Part shown: piece by piece, positions 53,689 through 64,000 of the stretch
How positions within the stretch are numbered: position 1 is the stretch's first letter
How the letters are laid out: the number at the start of each line of letters is the position of its first letter
Source of the DNA: Gamarada debralockiae
Taxonomy: Eukaryota; Ascomycota; Leotiomycetes; Helotiales; Hyphodiscaceae
Assembly: GCA_002803225.1 (NCBI GenBank)
Contig: NXFV01000050.1
Location: 23,447-87,446, forward strand
Direction of reading: 5' to 3'
DNA length: 64,000 bases
Position numbers and translations under genes: made by a program
The notes under the pieces: generated by a model
Databases searched by the model: none
The model's input: only the letters and a program-made list of their open reading frames with translations
What the model was told of the DNA's origin: nothing

Positions 53689-55300
53689 CTATGTACTCAA
53701 CACAGCCCATGGATTCTCAAACAACCCCCCAGGATCCGGCCCATGCTTTATACTCACCAATCTTTCATAATGCTGCAACCAGTAGACAGTATGCGCTTGC
53801 GTCGCACTTAACGTCGGATCCGCATAATTGATATACATCCCGAATGCCGTCGTATTCATAGTTCAGATAATTGAGTTCACCCAGCCGCCCGGGAATGAGA
53901 GGCTGTCTGAGTGGTACGTGTCGCTGTCAACTTGGTCGTAGAATTCGTATTTGAGAAGCGCGGAACGATGAAAGGTAGGAAGTTGAGTCGATTGGTACAG
54001 TGGAGATGGCAGATGTGGGACCTCCTTGAAGATCGATTATGAGGTACCGGTCCTACAGAATGTCAGCCCCACATATCGGACGGTGGATGAGGATGTTTCA
54101 AGAACACACTCGAATGATTGTTCTGGCCGTGTTTGCCCAGTAGTCCCAGAACGCGTCCATTGCTTCATCTGAGACGTTCACTGTCATCAAGCTCTTTACA
54201 AACAGAAATGGAAAAGATCAGTCGGCCTCCCCTTTGCCGTCATTGTAGAACAACTCACAAATGTTTCATGCTAGAAGTTGTCAGTCAATCTAAGATTCAT
54301 TTTCCAACAGCTTCAATGAGAGCCAACTCACCATATCATGGTCCAACGGGGCAGTTAAATTCCTATAAGCATACGCAGTCAACGTATCCAATCACCCCAT
54401 AGCCTACACACTGCTTACTAACGGACTCCCTAACTGCCCCAACAACGGCGTAATCTCACTCTGGAACGCGGTCTGATTCCCGTAAACACTCATCAACGAA
54501 AAAACGCATACACATTGATATACCACCTCATGTTCATCGGTGCCGACATCGTCGTATTCGCATAATTCTGGAAAACGGCATGAGTAGCTCGAGGTTGAGT
54601 ATGATTGAAGAAAAAGACGTATTCAAAATGATGTTTGAATTGGGAGCGGGGAAGGTCTGGAATTGAAACGATGTGGCGATGCCATAGGAGGACCCGGCAC
54701 CGCGGAGAGCCTAGAAGAGATCTGGGTTGGTGGTGTTCGAGGCTGTGACAATCGTACTATTTGCGAGGACACCGTTGCGGATATGAGATTGTCGAGTGCT
54801 AGACCGTGCGTGTGAGAGGTAAAGCCATATCCGCCATGGAGGACGCGACCTCCTACTCCGATACTTTACGCAGTTTCAGCAAAATTTCAGACCGAAAATG
54901 TTCAAGATTACCCTGGGCAAGATCCGTGGCTGATCGCCATCTGGCCCCGATTCTACAAAGCCGTCGCCACATTCCCCAGTCGAGCTCCCGGGCCAACAGT
55001 CGCAATTCCTATGCTATTATCCAACGTCACATTATAGGAATACTTCATATCTACCGTCAGATGTCCATCTTCACCTCTGAGTCCGTGCGAAGTATAGCTA
55101 TGGCCTCCCGACTTCGGAGAAACGAAGATTCCTAGACTTACCCCGCAGGAGACAGCTGCCTGGGTTTGGGCTACTGTCGTGGGAACTGCATCTGCAACAG
55201 GTGTGAGTGGGAGCCGGAAATTGAACGGCTCGATTGCTTCGCTGACGTTTGAGGTCCCGGGGAGATCTTGTGGGACGCTTGCGTTGGTCAGACAGTGATT
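53689..55300 (-). pseudogene. Berberine-bridge-type FAD-linked oxidase pseudogene
   Basis: On minus, the N-terminal FAD-binding part is clear near 55295-54950: CLTNASVPQDLPGTSNVSEA, VAQTQAAVSCGVSLGIFVSP, then KSGGHSYTSHGLRGEDG with the His that covalently binds FAD. TVGPGARLGNVATAL then meets a TAG, followed by SHGSCPGVGLGGHVLHGGYG. The middle is frame-broken. The C-terminus returns at 53880-53690: NTTAFGMYINYADPTLSATQ and HYERLVSIKHGPDP, resembling the usual BBE ending, before a TAG. At least one stop in the FAD domain and several frameshifts make it non-functional. Intact relatives oxidise alcohols, sugars or alkaloid-type substrates and are secreted. Confidence 0.82.
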
Positions 55301-56147
55301 GCTGTCGATGCGGCTTCGTGTTGGAGGACCGAGGAGAACAGGAAACAGACAGTGGGAAATTCATCTTCACAGACGAAATGCTGACAGTAAGTATATCTTG
55401 ATGGGAATGTCGATGAGGCGGCAATCGGAATAGCTGCTCTTGACGTGCCTTTCAAGGCCTCCCGCCGACTCCTGGGGCGCAACCCATCGGTCTTCACTTC
55501 GTGAAAACTCTAGGCACCAATAAATGAAGCTGATTATCTGTACATGGGAGGCGTCATATTGAATGTGGGTTCTTTTGTGAGCTATTCTTATCGTAGGATC
55601 AGCATGCCAAGATGGTTGAAGTGCATTCAGGAGGGTTGACTCAGTGCGACGTCAAGATAAGATGGATTAGATGTTCTCATACCCGAATGGGAAAACTTCC
55701 GATTTTGGCTATACGAAGGTGGATCCAAATCGGTTCTACTTCTCCCTCGTCATATTTCAGAGAGTTTTCAGTCGTTCCTGGTGATGTCTGAAACGCCTGA
55801 AATCTGTGTCGGTTCAAGCGACGGCTGAGTTCATTTTGCCTAATACCAACGACCGTACAATCTTTGAAATGAATTCCACAGTCAAGAACCGCTTTGGTAA
55901 TCATGTGCCACAACTACATTGGGATGCGAGTGATGAGAAGTGCCGATACGGCAGTCAATATATCATGCCATATTTTCCAAATTGGGACATATTGTGGGAC
56001 TTATCCGCAAGGCAAGTATCATACCCCATGTCATTATTTGATTGAGAACCATGATCCTACCAAGGAGCTGTACTTATGATCTTAAATGTTTTCCCTTGCT
56101 GTCAACAACATTTTACGATCTCAATCGTCCTTTGATCGAGAACTTTT
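55301..56147. other. Divergent region between two pseudogenes
   Basis: No conserved frame recognised. It lies between the BBE pseudogene (minus) and the lactonase pseudogene (plus), so it would have held both promoters. Confidence 0.45.
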
Positions 56148-57318
56148 ATGACGAGTCAATTCAGCCTCCTAGTGCTTCTTTCCACTACCACGAGTGCAGC
56201 ACTCGCGGCAAATATTTGCGTCTCTTATTACAGCGGCACTGCTAACTCGTTGACCTTAACGGAATCGAGTAGTGGGACATATTCGCTGACGTTGAGCACC
56301 TCGCTGTATATCGGAGGCCAGCCAAGTTAGCCGACGTGGGATTCGATCAACAGAACACTGTACACTCTAGCTGAAACATCATATGGGACTGTCGGTAGCT
56401 GCAGCCACCAATGGCGGATTCACGCAAATTGCTAAAGTAACTGCTCTCGGTGGCGGCGTTGCGAATTCAAGTAATCGATAATATGTTGCTACTGCGCATT
56501 AGTATGACCTCCATTTCAAAAATCACATTTGTAATACTAACAATTTTTTAGTGAAACTTCGGCAATCACCACTTTCAAGCTCCCACTCACATGCTCGTTA
56601 CATACTACTCCTCTGACGCTCACTGCGCCCGGAACAATCCCATCCCGTCAAGACGCTGCTCATCAACACGAAGTCATTCTTGATAAAACGGGAGATTTTC
56701 TCTTAGTTCCTGATCTCGGAGCAGATCAAATTCATACTTACCAGGTTAGAAGCACTGGTCTCCTCACTGCCTGCCCGAGCTATTTTGAAGTCGGAGGCAC
56801 TGGCCCCCGGCATGGGACCTTCAGCGTTAATGGCAGCATACTCTATGTCGACAATGAGCTCGCCAATACTGTCAACACGTTCAGTGTGGCATAGGCCAAT
56901 AGCTGCATTACATTAACAAAACTCCAACGTTGACTAGCCTGCCAAAAAAACGCAATCGCGCCGACAGGAACAAGGGTTGGAGAGGTTCATGTAAAGGACA
57001 GTTTCGTCTATGCGTCGAATCGTAGAGATTTTCCTTCTCTCCAAATGATTCCATGGCATCATTTTCGTTGAATGCAACTGGCTTGATGTCTTTCATGAAT
57101 ATCACTTCTTCCGGCGGGACATGCCCAATTACTTTCTATACCAATAAAGCGGGTGACATGGTGGCGATTGGCGACCAGACGACTGCAAATGTGGTGGTGG
57201 TGAAGAGAAATCCGTTGACAGGATATTTGGGACCGCAACTTGCGAGTTTGGGGGTGGGGTACTGTAGGAATGCCTGAAAACGACGATGGGTTGAGCGCTG
57301 CATTGTGGGATCAGTAGT
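56148..57318 (+). pseudogene. Lactonase (seven-bladed propeller) family pseudogene
   Basis: The start encodes a signal peptide and LYIGGQPS, then TAG replaces the Trp expected before PTWDSINRTLYTLAETS. Later pieces in shifting frames are VTALGGGVANS, HEVILDKTGDFLLVPDLGAD, LLTACPSYFEVGGTGPRHGT, ILYVDNELANTVNTFSV (then TAG) and TRVGEVHVKDSFVYASNR. Next comes ITFYTNKAGDMVAIGDQTT with VVVKRNPLTGYLGPQLAS, and finally PENDDGLSAALWDQ. Order and spacing follow the fungal lactonase/6-phosphogluconolactonase-like family (PF10282 type). At least two stops and several frameshifts. Intact relatives would open lactone rings, here probably outside the cell. Confidence 0.82.
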
Positions 57319-57554
57319 ATGAAATGCGGAGTGTAAAGCTGATATGGCCAGAGAATCCCAATATCTTACAGTTCAACACTTGTGAGATTTCCGAATACTT
57401 CACACATCGCTGGCGACTTTCATCACCTTTGAAGGACCTTGTTGATATGGAAGTGAAAATGAATACCAAATAATTAAAAGTATACAAAGATTTTCCAGCG
57501 AAAATGGCATAAGTTCATTAGATTTATATCAGTGACAATTCCCAGTTTCAGCCT

Positions 57555-59448
57555 CTATGCCGACAACGTGACTGGGTTCTGGACAACTGGATACTTGGGG
57601 AAGTATGGCTTATAGACCTGCAAAATATTAGCTTCGTGCAAAGCCAACGCGAGGCAAGAACTCACGGATTGGCATCGTCCATTGTAATCACCAGTGGTGG
57701 CATTTAGCAATGCCTCCTCGTTACCAGGAACACCAAGCTTAATCAAAGGTCCCGACACAGGGTTCACTTTCTCCCAACCAGGACCAGCAGAGGGATCCTT
57801 AACCCAGGCAACAACCCAGTCGTTGATCGAATCTGCGAGTGCTTGCTCGGCATCAGTGACATTGGTGAAAGAGCTGAAGCACTCATTGCCACCCAAGAAG
57901 AAGGGAACCTCGGTGCCGTGAGTAGGGGCAGTGTCTGCCACACCGACAACGTTGTCGTATGCTCCGAAGAATCGGTAAGCCCAGGTATCTTGCTGGCTAC
58001 TGCGCATATCGATCAAGTAGTCGACAGCACAGTCAAATCGTGCATCGCCGTATTGGGCACCGCTCTCGAGGGACGTTTGGCTGATAAGTGAGGTAGCTGT
58101 GTAGTCGGACACATTGTAGGCGGCAAGAAGGATATCGTCGGGAATGTGAGCACTGTCTGCATCGAAGGTGTTGATCCATGAGCTAAAGTTGGTGTTCTCA
58201 CCACTATAGACCAATCCGAAGATGGTACCCTCACCATTGGAGTTTCCAGTAATGAGAGGCACGTGAGTAGGGTAATTGCCAGCGTTGAAGCGAGCCGTAT
58301 AATCCGAAAATCGAGTGATGTTGTCGATGACGGGGGTGAACCAAGTGTTTGTAGTGGAGTTAAAGTAAGTGGTCTGGAAGTCGAGCATGTCGACTTCACG
58401 GAGGCAGGCAAGCTGGCCCTCGCCGGTTCCACAGCCAACTTCAGCAGCAACGACATCGAGAGCAACGTTCATAGGGGCATAAGCTGGACCCGAGACCGCA
58501 TTTGCACTCATTTCGATGGCACCAACAACCCAAGTATCTGGATGATTCCATAAATAGTGGTCAATCTGGAAGGGGTTAGAGACACTTTACAATCGCAAGT
58601 TTAGTGGAGATACTCACGTGAACGGAACCAGAGGAGTGGCCACCGATGACGATATGATCTGGGTCACCTCCAAATGCTGCAAAGATGTTAGTACTTTTTC
58701 TGGGATAAGACAAAAAATTGACTTCACGTCTCTTATCTTACCTTGAATATTATCGTGAATCCACTCCATGCCCTTCTCAAAATCTAAGATTCCAAAGTTC
58801 TGCGAAGTTCCCGCCAACTCAGAAGAGAAGGGATAGGCATAAATGCTTTCGCGGGTATTCAGTGAGACCATAATGACTCCCTTTTTGGCAAAATTATTAC
58901 CCTGGAGCTCAGGAATGCTGCTTGAGCCAGTGACCATTGCCCCTCCGTACATATAGACAAAGACCTGAGATCGTTATTAGCCATGAGGCCGTTTGGGAAG
59001 TCGAAAGTTACTTACGGGCAAGTTCTTTCCTGACGAAGGAGCCCATACATTGACGCTCAAACAATCCTCATCTTGGCGAGTATAGAGAGTGCTTGTCACA
59101 GCTTGAGGACATGTTGGGCCGTAGGATGTTGCATTGAAGAACGATAGTGACCGAGGAGGATCTTGTGGCGCTTTCCATCTATGACAAATCAGCGTCGAGG
59201 CATTTGGGCTGTGAAATCGACCTGTTATAGTACCTGTTACTTCCACCAGTTGTTGCCGCATAGGGAATGCCAAGATAGACAAAGTTCCCATTCGCGTCCT
59301 CGAAGCCTCTAACAGGACCTTGGTTCGTGGTGGCTGTGGGGAAGCTCTCAGCATTGACGGTACATTTGCAGCCTGCTTGAGCACTGAGCAAAAGTGTCAA
59401 GGCCAAGCCCAAGCATATCGCTTTCTCGATGATGTTTCCAAAACCCAT
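57555..59448 (-). CDS. Secreted type-B carboxylesterase (540 aa)
   Basis: Exons: 59448-59234, 59178-59016, 58964-58742, 58676-58618, 58565-57666 and 57617-57555. Introns are 55, 51, 65, 52 and 48 bp, all phases closed. The N-terminus is a signal peptide (IEKAICLGLALTLLLSAQAG). The carboxylesterase fold shows FVYLGIPYA, DEDCLSVNVWAP (type-B signature 2), FVYMYGGAM (oxyanion side), GGHSSGS (nucleophile Ser, split from upstream by an intron), the acid in GNSNGEGT and the His in APTHGTEVPFFLG. Six N-glycosylation-type NxS/T sites are plausible. It should hydrolyse esters outside the cell; lipase, feruloyl-esterase-B-like and generic esterase activity cannot be separated by sequence alone. Confidence 0.9.
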
Positions 59449-60937
59449 GGTGTTAGTGAATGTTGACGGCTTGAGAGGAGTAAAGATCGACTTCGAACCG
59501 GACGCCTGGCATATATTATGGTTTGCAGCCTTATTTTAATAAGCCGGGATGATGTAGTCCAGGGTCTGAGATTGAACCATGCAGAGACACGATAAAAGAA
59601 CGTTAGAAGGACTCTAAAATGCACTTACAGCTACAGTATGTGTATGCAAACCCAGTGTACCCGCTCCGATCGGCTAAGTGCACAGGTGGAAATAGAGATC
59701 CATCGTGGGAGATGCTTGGGAATTGAGATGAATAAATGAACAGAGATTATTGGTTCATACAGCGAAATTGGAACATCGCCGTGCTAACTTCGATAGTACA
59801 AGTCGGATTGATAGAATTAATAAAGTCTGTCCGTCGGCTATGGTTCGGATCCGCAGTGGGTGACCGCATATCTGACTCTGAGAGATTCCTCTCTTTAAAA
59901 GCTCATAATCTGTTAAGCAGAAAGTGTCAAATCACATTGTTCTGTGGACGGCATGGACGATGAAGTTGAAAGAAGTGCTGCTCGTGAAAATCCTTCTTGC
60001 GTGATGGCTGATCTTCGTGCCGTGGGTCGCCTATCCGGGACATTTTCGGGAGGCCCAGCCTCCTAACAGGCCTGCCCCGGTCAGCATGACTCGAGTGTCA
60101 GGTACATTATCCTAGATAATGTCTTGCATAAAAATTCATCGGCTTGCCTACTCGAAGTCTCGGCCTCCGGCTTCGTACTTCGTTTAGGAGACGAAGGGCG
60201 GCTCCTAAGTGTACCTGAGTGATTTTGAACGTAACATACCATGGCACTTTTAATTCCATTCCCAAAGAACAGTATCTTTTTGGTTCTCACAGATGAGATC
60301 CTTTTTCGGGATCCTTCGTTCCTCTCGATTAGGTGGGGCTGTCAGAGCTCAAATCTATGAACCTTGTTACAAGGAATTGCTTGTGCGTATCGGAAACTCC
60401 AGAGCTACATCAATGCCGTTTGCCTTGGAACCGTTCGCTTCTTGCTCTCGAAACGCGCAGGGTTGATGATTTGACCGACCTATGAACGGGTCAGACAGCG
60501 TTGATCTCTTGAATTAAGTCGGTGGGCTCTGTGTAACCTATGGTTTCCTCCCCCTGGACTTCAAGTTGGGTAGAAACCCAAACGTTTCTCTTGGCATTAG
60601 AGTTATGCCCCAAAACAGCACTCAACTTGCGGCACATTCCTGCCTCATTCGTTCCGTGATGGAACATTCAAAGTTCGACATATCAGCATGTTGATCATTG
60701 CTGCCTTCAGTGGGCATAAAGTCGGAATAAGAACTCAAAAAAGACAACAACGGACGCATAATCAGACCATTGTTGAAGTCTCGAAGTTACAAGAAATGGG
60801 CCCTTTCTTGTTTATTTTACAATTATATTAAATGGTCTTACCATCAAATCCCTCCCAGCAACCCCGCAAACTCCACCTGTCTCTGTTTTCACAGATATTC
60901 TCTCGAATTGCTGAAAGCAGAAGAATTGTGCATCAAG
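59449..60937. other. Divergent intergenic region, 1.5 kb
   Basis: Holds the promoters of the carboxylesterase (minus) and the PTH11-like gene (plus). No conserved frame, RNA gene or repeat recognised. Confidence 0.5.
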
Positions 60938-62455
60938 ATGGCTCTTGGTGAGGGTCAAGTTGTGAGTGATTCTGGGGAAAGATGCTCACAATAGCAAGAT
61001 CTCGTTGCTAATCGATCGGACCTCAGATCTCTTGGTATATATGTACAGTGGTGGCTCTGATCTTCCTGGGGCTTCGCTTGTTCGTGAGATGGAAGAAATT
61101 TCAAACATTCTATATCGAGGATTACCTAGTCACGCTCGCAGCAGCATGTCTCGTTGGAGATCTAGCGATTCAGCAGTATATGTGGAATTTGGGTGCAACA
61201 GTATACCAAGAGACACGAAGGTCCCTGCTGACTTCAGATGTAGGAATGGCCAGTATCGGAACTGCCAGCCGTGAGAATTTCGTTCACATAATGCAGGTGA
61301 GGCATAGGACATGCCAAAAGCGAAGTTTATTTTTATTTTATTTTTTTATTTTTGACTAATTGCTGAACACTACTAGATGATCATTCCCGGGTCGGTTCTC
61401 TATGTGACGTCCTTGTGGGCAATAAAGGTCTCTCTGGTTTGCCTTCCAGTTCCTCGAGTGGTGTTGGGAAGTTTAATTGATATTATTTCGAGGTCATTTT
61501 CTACAAACGACTCGCCGACAGAACGAAATTGCAAACAGTTTACAACATCACGCTTGGCGTACTTGTTGCAACTTGGCTAGTGATCTTCTTCGACATCATA
61601 TTTCAATGCTGGCCGATTGATCGAAAATGGACCACTGATCCAACTCGTGAGTGAACGATTGAAGAAATGATTCGCTTTCAAAAGTTGACAATGTGTAGAA
61701 TCATGCTCGGCGAAAGCATCAAACATCAATTACTGGATAACAATTCTTTTGAACATCTTCTCCGATGTCATTAGTGAGTTTAGCCTGAAAAGAAATTCGC
61801 CGAGAACATTGCGACTAAAGACAAACTAGTTATCAGCCTGCCAATTTCAATGATCCTCAAGCTTCAAATGCCACTGAAACAGAAGCTCGGTGTTGCCGCA
61901 ATCTTTGCCCTAGGTTTCTTTGTCGTTATTGCTAGCAGTGAGTCTTCATGAAACTTCATTTCGATGTATAGATATTAACTCTGCCCAAGTTGTTAGAGCA
62001 TATTACTCAAAACGCAACGAGACGATGTTGACTTGCACCGTCTCAATGATCGAGACAGCAGTTGCTATTATCGCAACATGCTTGCCAGGTGCGCAACATG
62101 TTCAACCCAAATCAAACAGTTTGAATCTGATTTGTGAATAGTACTCCGCACCCTCTTCCTCGGTCAAATATCCAGAGTTGGCACTACCTCAGTCGGTCGA
62201 CATTATGAACTCTCCTCCCACGGCCCCAAGACCCGAAACACTCAGAATAATAATACGATGAATACATACGTGGTTGGTGGAACAAGGAAAGCGAGTGACT
62301 CGGAAGATGAATTGGTCAAGGACGAAGCTTCAAATAAGAGCAGTGTGTCAAATGACCCGATTGCTCAAAGCAAGGCCGGTATCACCTTGACGACGGAATA
62401 TCAGGTCTACGAAGACAATGGAGGGAGTAGGAATATTGATAGGTTTGATGTATAG
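60938..62455 (+). CDS. Rhodopsin/PTH11-like seven-helix membrane protein (367 aa)
   Basis: Eight exons: 60938-60961, 61027-61296, 61377-61436, 61493-61646, 61699-61773, 61830-61937, 61990-62088 and 62142-62455. All introns are 52-80 bp and phases close. After eight residues helix 1 is TVVALIFLGLRLFVRW, then FYIEDYLVTLAAACLVGDLA, MIIPGSVLYVTSLWAIKVSL joined to VIFYKRL, ATWLVIFFDIIFQCWPIDRKW, INYWITILLNIFSDVIIISLPI, AAIFALGFFVVIASI and ETAVAIIATCLPVLRTLF. This is the fungal-specific rhodopsin-like domain found in Pth11-type receptors, here without an N-terminal CFEM domain. The soluble tail is acidic and Ser-rich. The first 24-nt exon and the GTTTGC donor at 61437 are the weakest parts. Role: putative plasma-membrane signalling receptor, ligand unknown. 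Confidence 0.85.
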
Positions 62456-62880
62456 TTAGATAAAAATTCCGTATGACTAGACACCACAACATTTACTTGG
62501 AGCTTGAAAAAAGGAGTGTGATCTCAAACTAACCCATTTGTTCTCGCGCTTTTCTCTCTAGCAGTCCATCACAGCCACACCCCAGCTCGCGGCACGCAGG
62601 ATTCCAACACCCTTTATCTGTGAACTTGGGTGAAAGAAAGGCAGATTTGCCCACTAAGTGGCAAAGGTGTGGGAGTGAATGGTCTACCGTAGGCTCTTCA
62701 CCCTTGTCGGTGGAGGATAAATAAGGGGAGAACCAAGGTGAACCTGATGAGCCCCTGAATACGCGGCAGCACCGTAAAGCGGGGTCGGTCTCACCTCACG
62801 TGATTTTGGGGCAACGGACGCAATCGCCGCCACCAACTTTTCATCCACAATGCAACCACATCCACCCTGCCTCCACCCGG
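62456..62880. other. Intergenic region, no gene seen
   Basis: Contains the 3' flank of the PTH11-like gene. No recognisable element. Confidence 0.45.
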
Positions 62881-63192
62881 AAGCCCCCAACCCTTCGATC
62901 AAGAGAAGGAGAATTGACTCAAAATTGCACAGAGAGTATAGCCGAACGTCCAGGCCTCTCAATCAACAAGGCTGCTGAAGAATTCAATGTCAATTACAAG
63001 GCTCTAGGAGGCCGACTCAAGGAAATCAAATCGGTCAAACAAAATGGTGGGTCAGAACAGCACACTGAACAACGGGCAGAGATAGCTTTATATACTTTCC
63101 TCGATCGTCAAATCAGCAATGGGAGTCGTCACGACGAAGGAGGTCATTGTCGCCGCCGCGCAACGTATTGCGACAATGACACGTTGTTCTAA
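62881..63192 (+). pseudogene. psq-type helix-turn-helix fragment (pogo/Fot1-like transposase N-terminus)
   Basis: The frame contains GLSINKAAEEFNVNYKALGG, the psq helix-turn-helix found at the N-terminus of pogo/Fot1 transposases. YTFLDRQISNGS follows at the expected spacing. After about 63115 the next conserved piece (TTKEVIVAAAQRIATMT) is in another frame, showing a frameshift. No DDE catalytic part or terminal repeats are found; beyond 63200 an unrelated gene begins. It is a relic, or less likely a small domesticated DNA-binding gene. Confidence 0.55.
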
Positions 63193-63938
63193 GCTGACGG
63201 TATTTCGAACCCGATTATGGCTCTGGCCGTCGTAAAGCTTTGTCAAGAAGGCAAGCTCAATCTCGATACCCCAATTTCCCAATATTCCCCCCCAACCAGC
63301 AACTCTCCTAGATATCCACGCCTCAAACTCGTTCTCTTGTATCTCAGGTAACGCTCCGCCTTCTCCTTTCACACACTTCCGGCCTCGCCCTTCACGGGTA
63401 CTCGGGCTATTCCACCACAAATATACCCGCACTGCAAGAAATTCTCACTGGCTCTCCACCTGCAAACAACGAACCTATAAACTCAACCCCCTCCCAGGCT
63501 AAAATTTCTCGTATTCTGGCGGTGGCTTCACGGTCATCCAGCTCTTTCTCGAGAATCGCCTTCAAAGGACCTTCCATCAAATAATGGACGAAACAGTTTT
63601 CCCTCCTTGAAGATGACACGTAGCACTTACCAAGTTCTACCTGCCACCTAGAAGAATATGCTCCAGTATACTTGACTGGTAAATTGAAATCAGACCCGGA
63701 TCATGACCTGTAACCTGAATCTGCGACTGCGGGACTGTGGACGACACCGAGTGATTTGCTCAAGGCGGTCAGTGCAGTGGGGTCTGGAGTCCGAAGATTA
63801 TCATGACTTCCTGCAAAAGCGATGGACTGATATCATGCTTACAGAAATTGAAAAAAATGGCATGGCTTTGGGATGGGCTGCAAAGAAGGATGGGATGTGC
63901 TTTGAGCATGCGGGAAGCAACGATCCTGGCTATCGATG

Positions 63939-63939
<1 letters not shown>
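63190..63939 (+). pseudogene. Beta-lactamase family (class C-like serine hydrolase) pseudogene, truncated
   Basis: Pieces in changing frames are SNPIMALAVVKLCQEGKLNL with DTPIS, TLRLLLSHTSGLALHGYSGY, YSGGGFTVIQLFLENRLQRT (active-site Tyr motif) followed by a TGA, ESATAGLWTTPSDLLKAVSA and NGMALGWAAKKDGMCFEHAG with SNDPGYR (HxG motif). The order fits fungal beta-lactamase/transpeptidase-like esterases. The N-terminal SxxK region is not seen, at least three frame breaks occur, and the sequence stops at a poly-T run. Non-functional as shown. Confidence 0.75.
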
Positions 63940-63993
<54 letters not shown>

Positions 63994-64000
63994 TTTTTTT
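63940..64000. repeat. Poly-T run to the window end
   Basis: About 52 consecutive T, one A at 63992, then T to the end. It interrupts the beta-lactamase-family relic inside a codon. It may be a collapsed or artificial homopolymer at an assembly edge, or a real poly(A/T) tract such as a retroposon tail. Confidence 0.9.

Noticed and set aside
1..64000. CRISPR array, phage, plasmid origin or bacterial operon
   Set aside because: No regularly spaced direct repeats; intron-containing genes and fungal families show nuclear fungal DNA.
1..64000. tRNA or rRNA genes
   Set aside because: Scanning by eye for the GGTTCGAATCC-type T-arm and for conserved 5S/18S blocks found nothing convincing; a tRNAscan-SE run would be decisive.

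Overview
The window is nuclear DNA of a filamentous ascomycete. Evidence: genes are split by short GT-AG introns, mostly 45-105 bp, often with CTAAC/CTGAC-like branch sites. The families are typical of Pezizomycotina: a HET-domain gene, a PTH11/rhodopsin-type membrane protein, a fungal STAND-N-type protein, a DUF2985-type membrane protein, 14-TM MFS exporters and a CBM1 carbohydrate esterase. DNA transposons have stop-riddled, AT-biased interiors resembling repeat-induced point mutation (RIP). The mix of plant-cell-wall and aromatic-acid functions suggests a plant-associated or saprotrophic species, perhaps Leotiomycetes; that placement is inference.

Layout. 0-3 kb: 3' end of an LRR protein gene, then a peroxisomal D-amino-acid oxidase. 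3-6 kb: gene-poor, holding a 709-bp MITE-like element. 6-10 kb: NAD-specific glutamate dehydrogenase. 10-15 kb: a vacuolar-type cation/H+ exchanger and a PF11951-like regulator lacking a Zn cluster. 15-20 kb: a decayed SDR, then an unusual chimeric gene. That gene joins a STAND-N-like domain, a predicted ubiquitin-like and Cys-rich region, and a Rim15-type receiver domain; a second Rim15-like segment lies downstream in the order opposite to that expected. 21-22 kb: an intact five-exon SDR. 22-26.5 kb: gene-free DNA, a HET-gene tail relic and a RIP-degraded Tc1-like element whose 33-bp inverted repeats are still perfect. 26.5-28.5 kb: the HET gene. 28.7-30.3 kb: a membrane protein that appears to join a TLC-like half to a bacterial Lgt-like half. 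31-38 kb: a damaged MFS gene, a DUF2985-type protein and an intact MFS gene. 38-45.5 kb: quinone oxidoreductase, GH7 cellulase pseudogene, kinesin-13-like motor, CE1 esterase with CBM1. 46-51 kb: two more degraded Tc1-like elements, a caspase-like fragment and a fold-back element. 51-60 kb: peroxisomal 4CL-like ligase, decayed berberine-bridge-type oxidase, decayed lactonase, intact secreted carboxylesterase. 61-64 kb: PTH11/rhodopsin-type protein, a psq-HTH fragment, a decayed beta-lactamase-family gene and a poly-T run to the window end.

How the genes fit together. No single complete gene cluster is visible. The 51-60 kb block (acyl-CoA ligase, FAD oxidase relic, lactonase relic, esterase) resembles a catabolic neighbourhood in which two of four members have decayed. 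The GH7 relic and CE1-CBM1 esterase lie 4 kb apart, suggesting lignocellulose use with partial loss. All splice models were derived by hand from frame, GT/AG sites and family conservation; none is confirmed by transcripts. Family assignments rest on remembered motifs, not on database searches.
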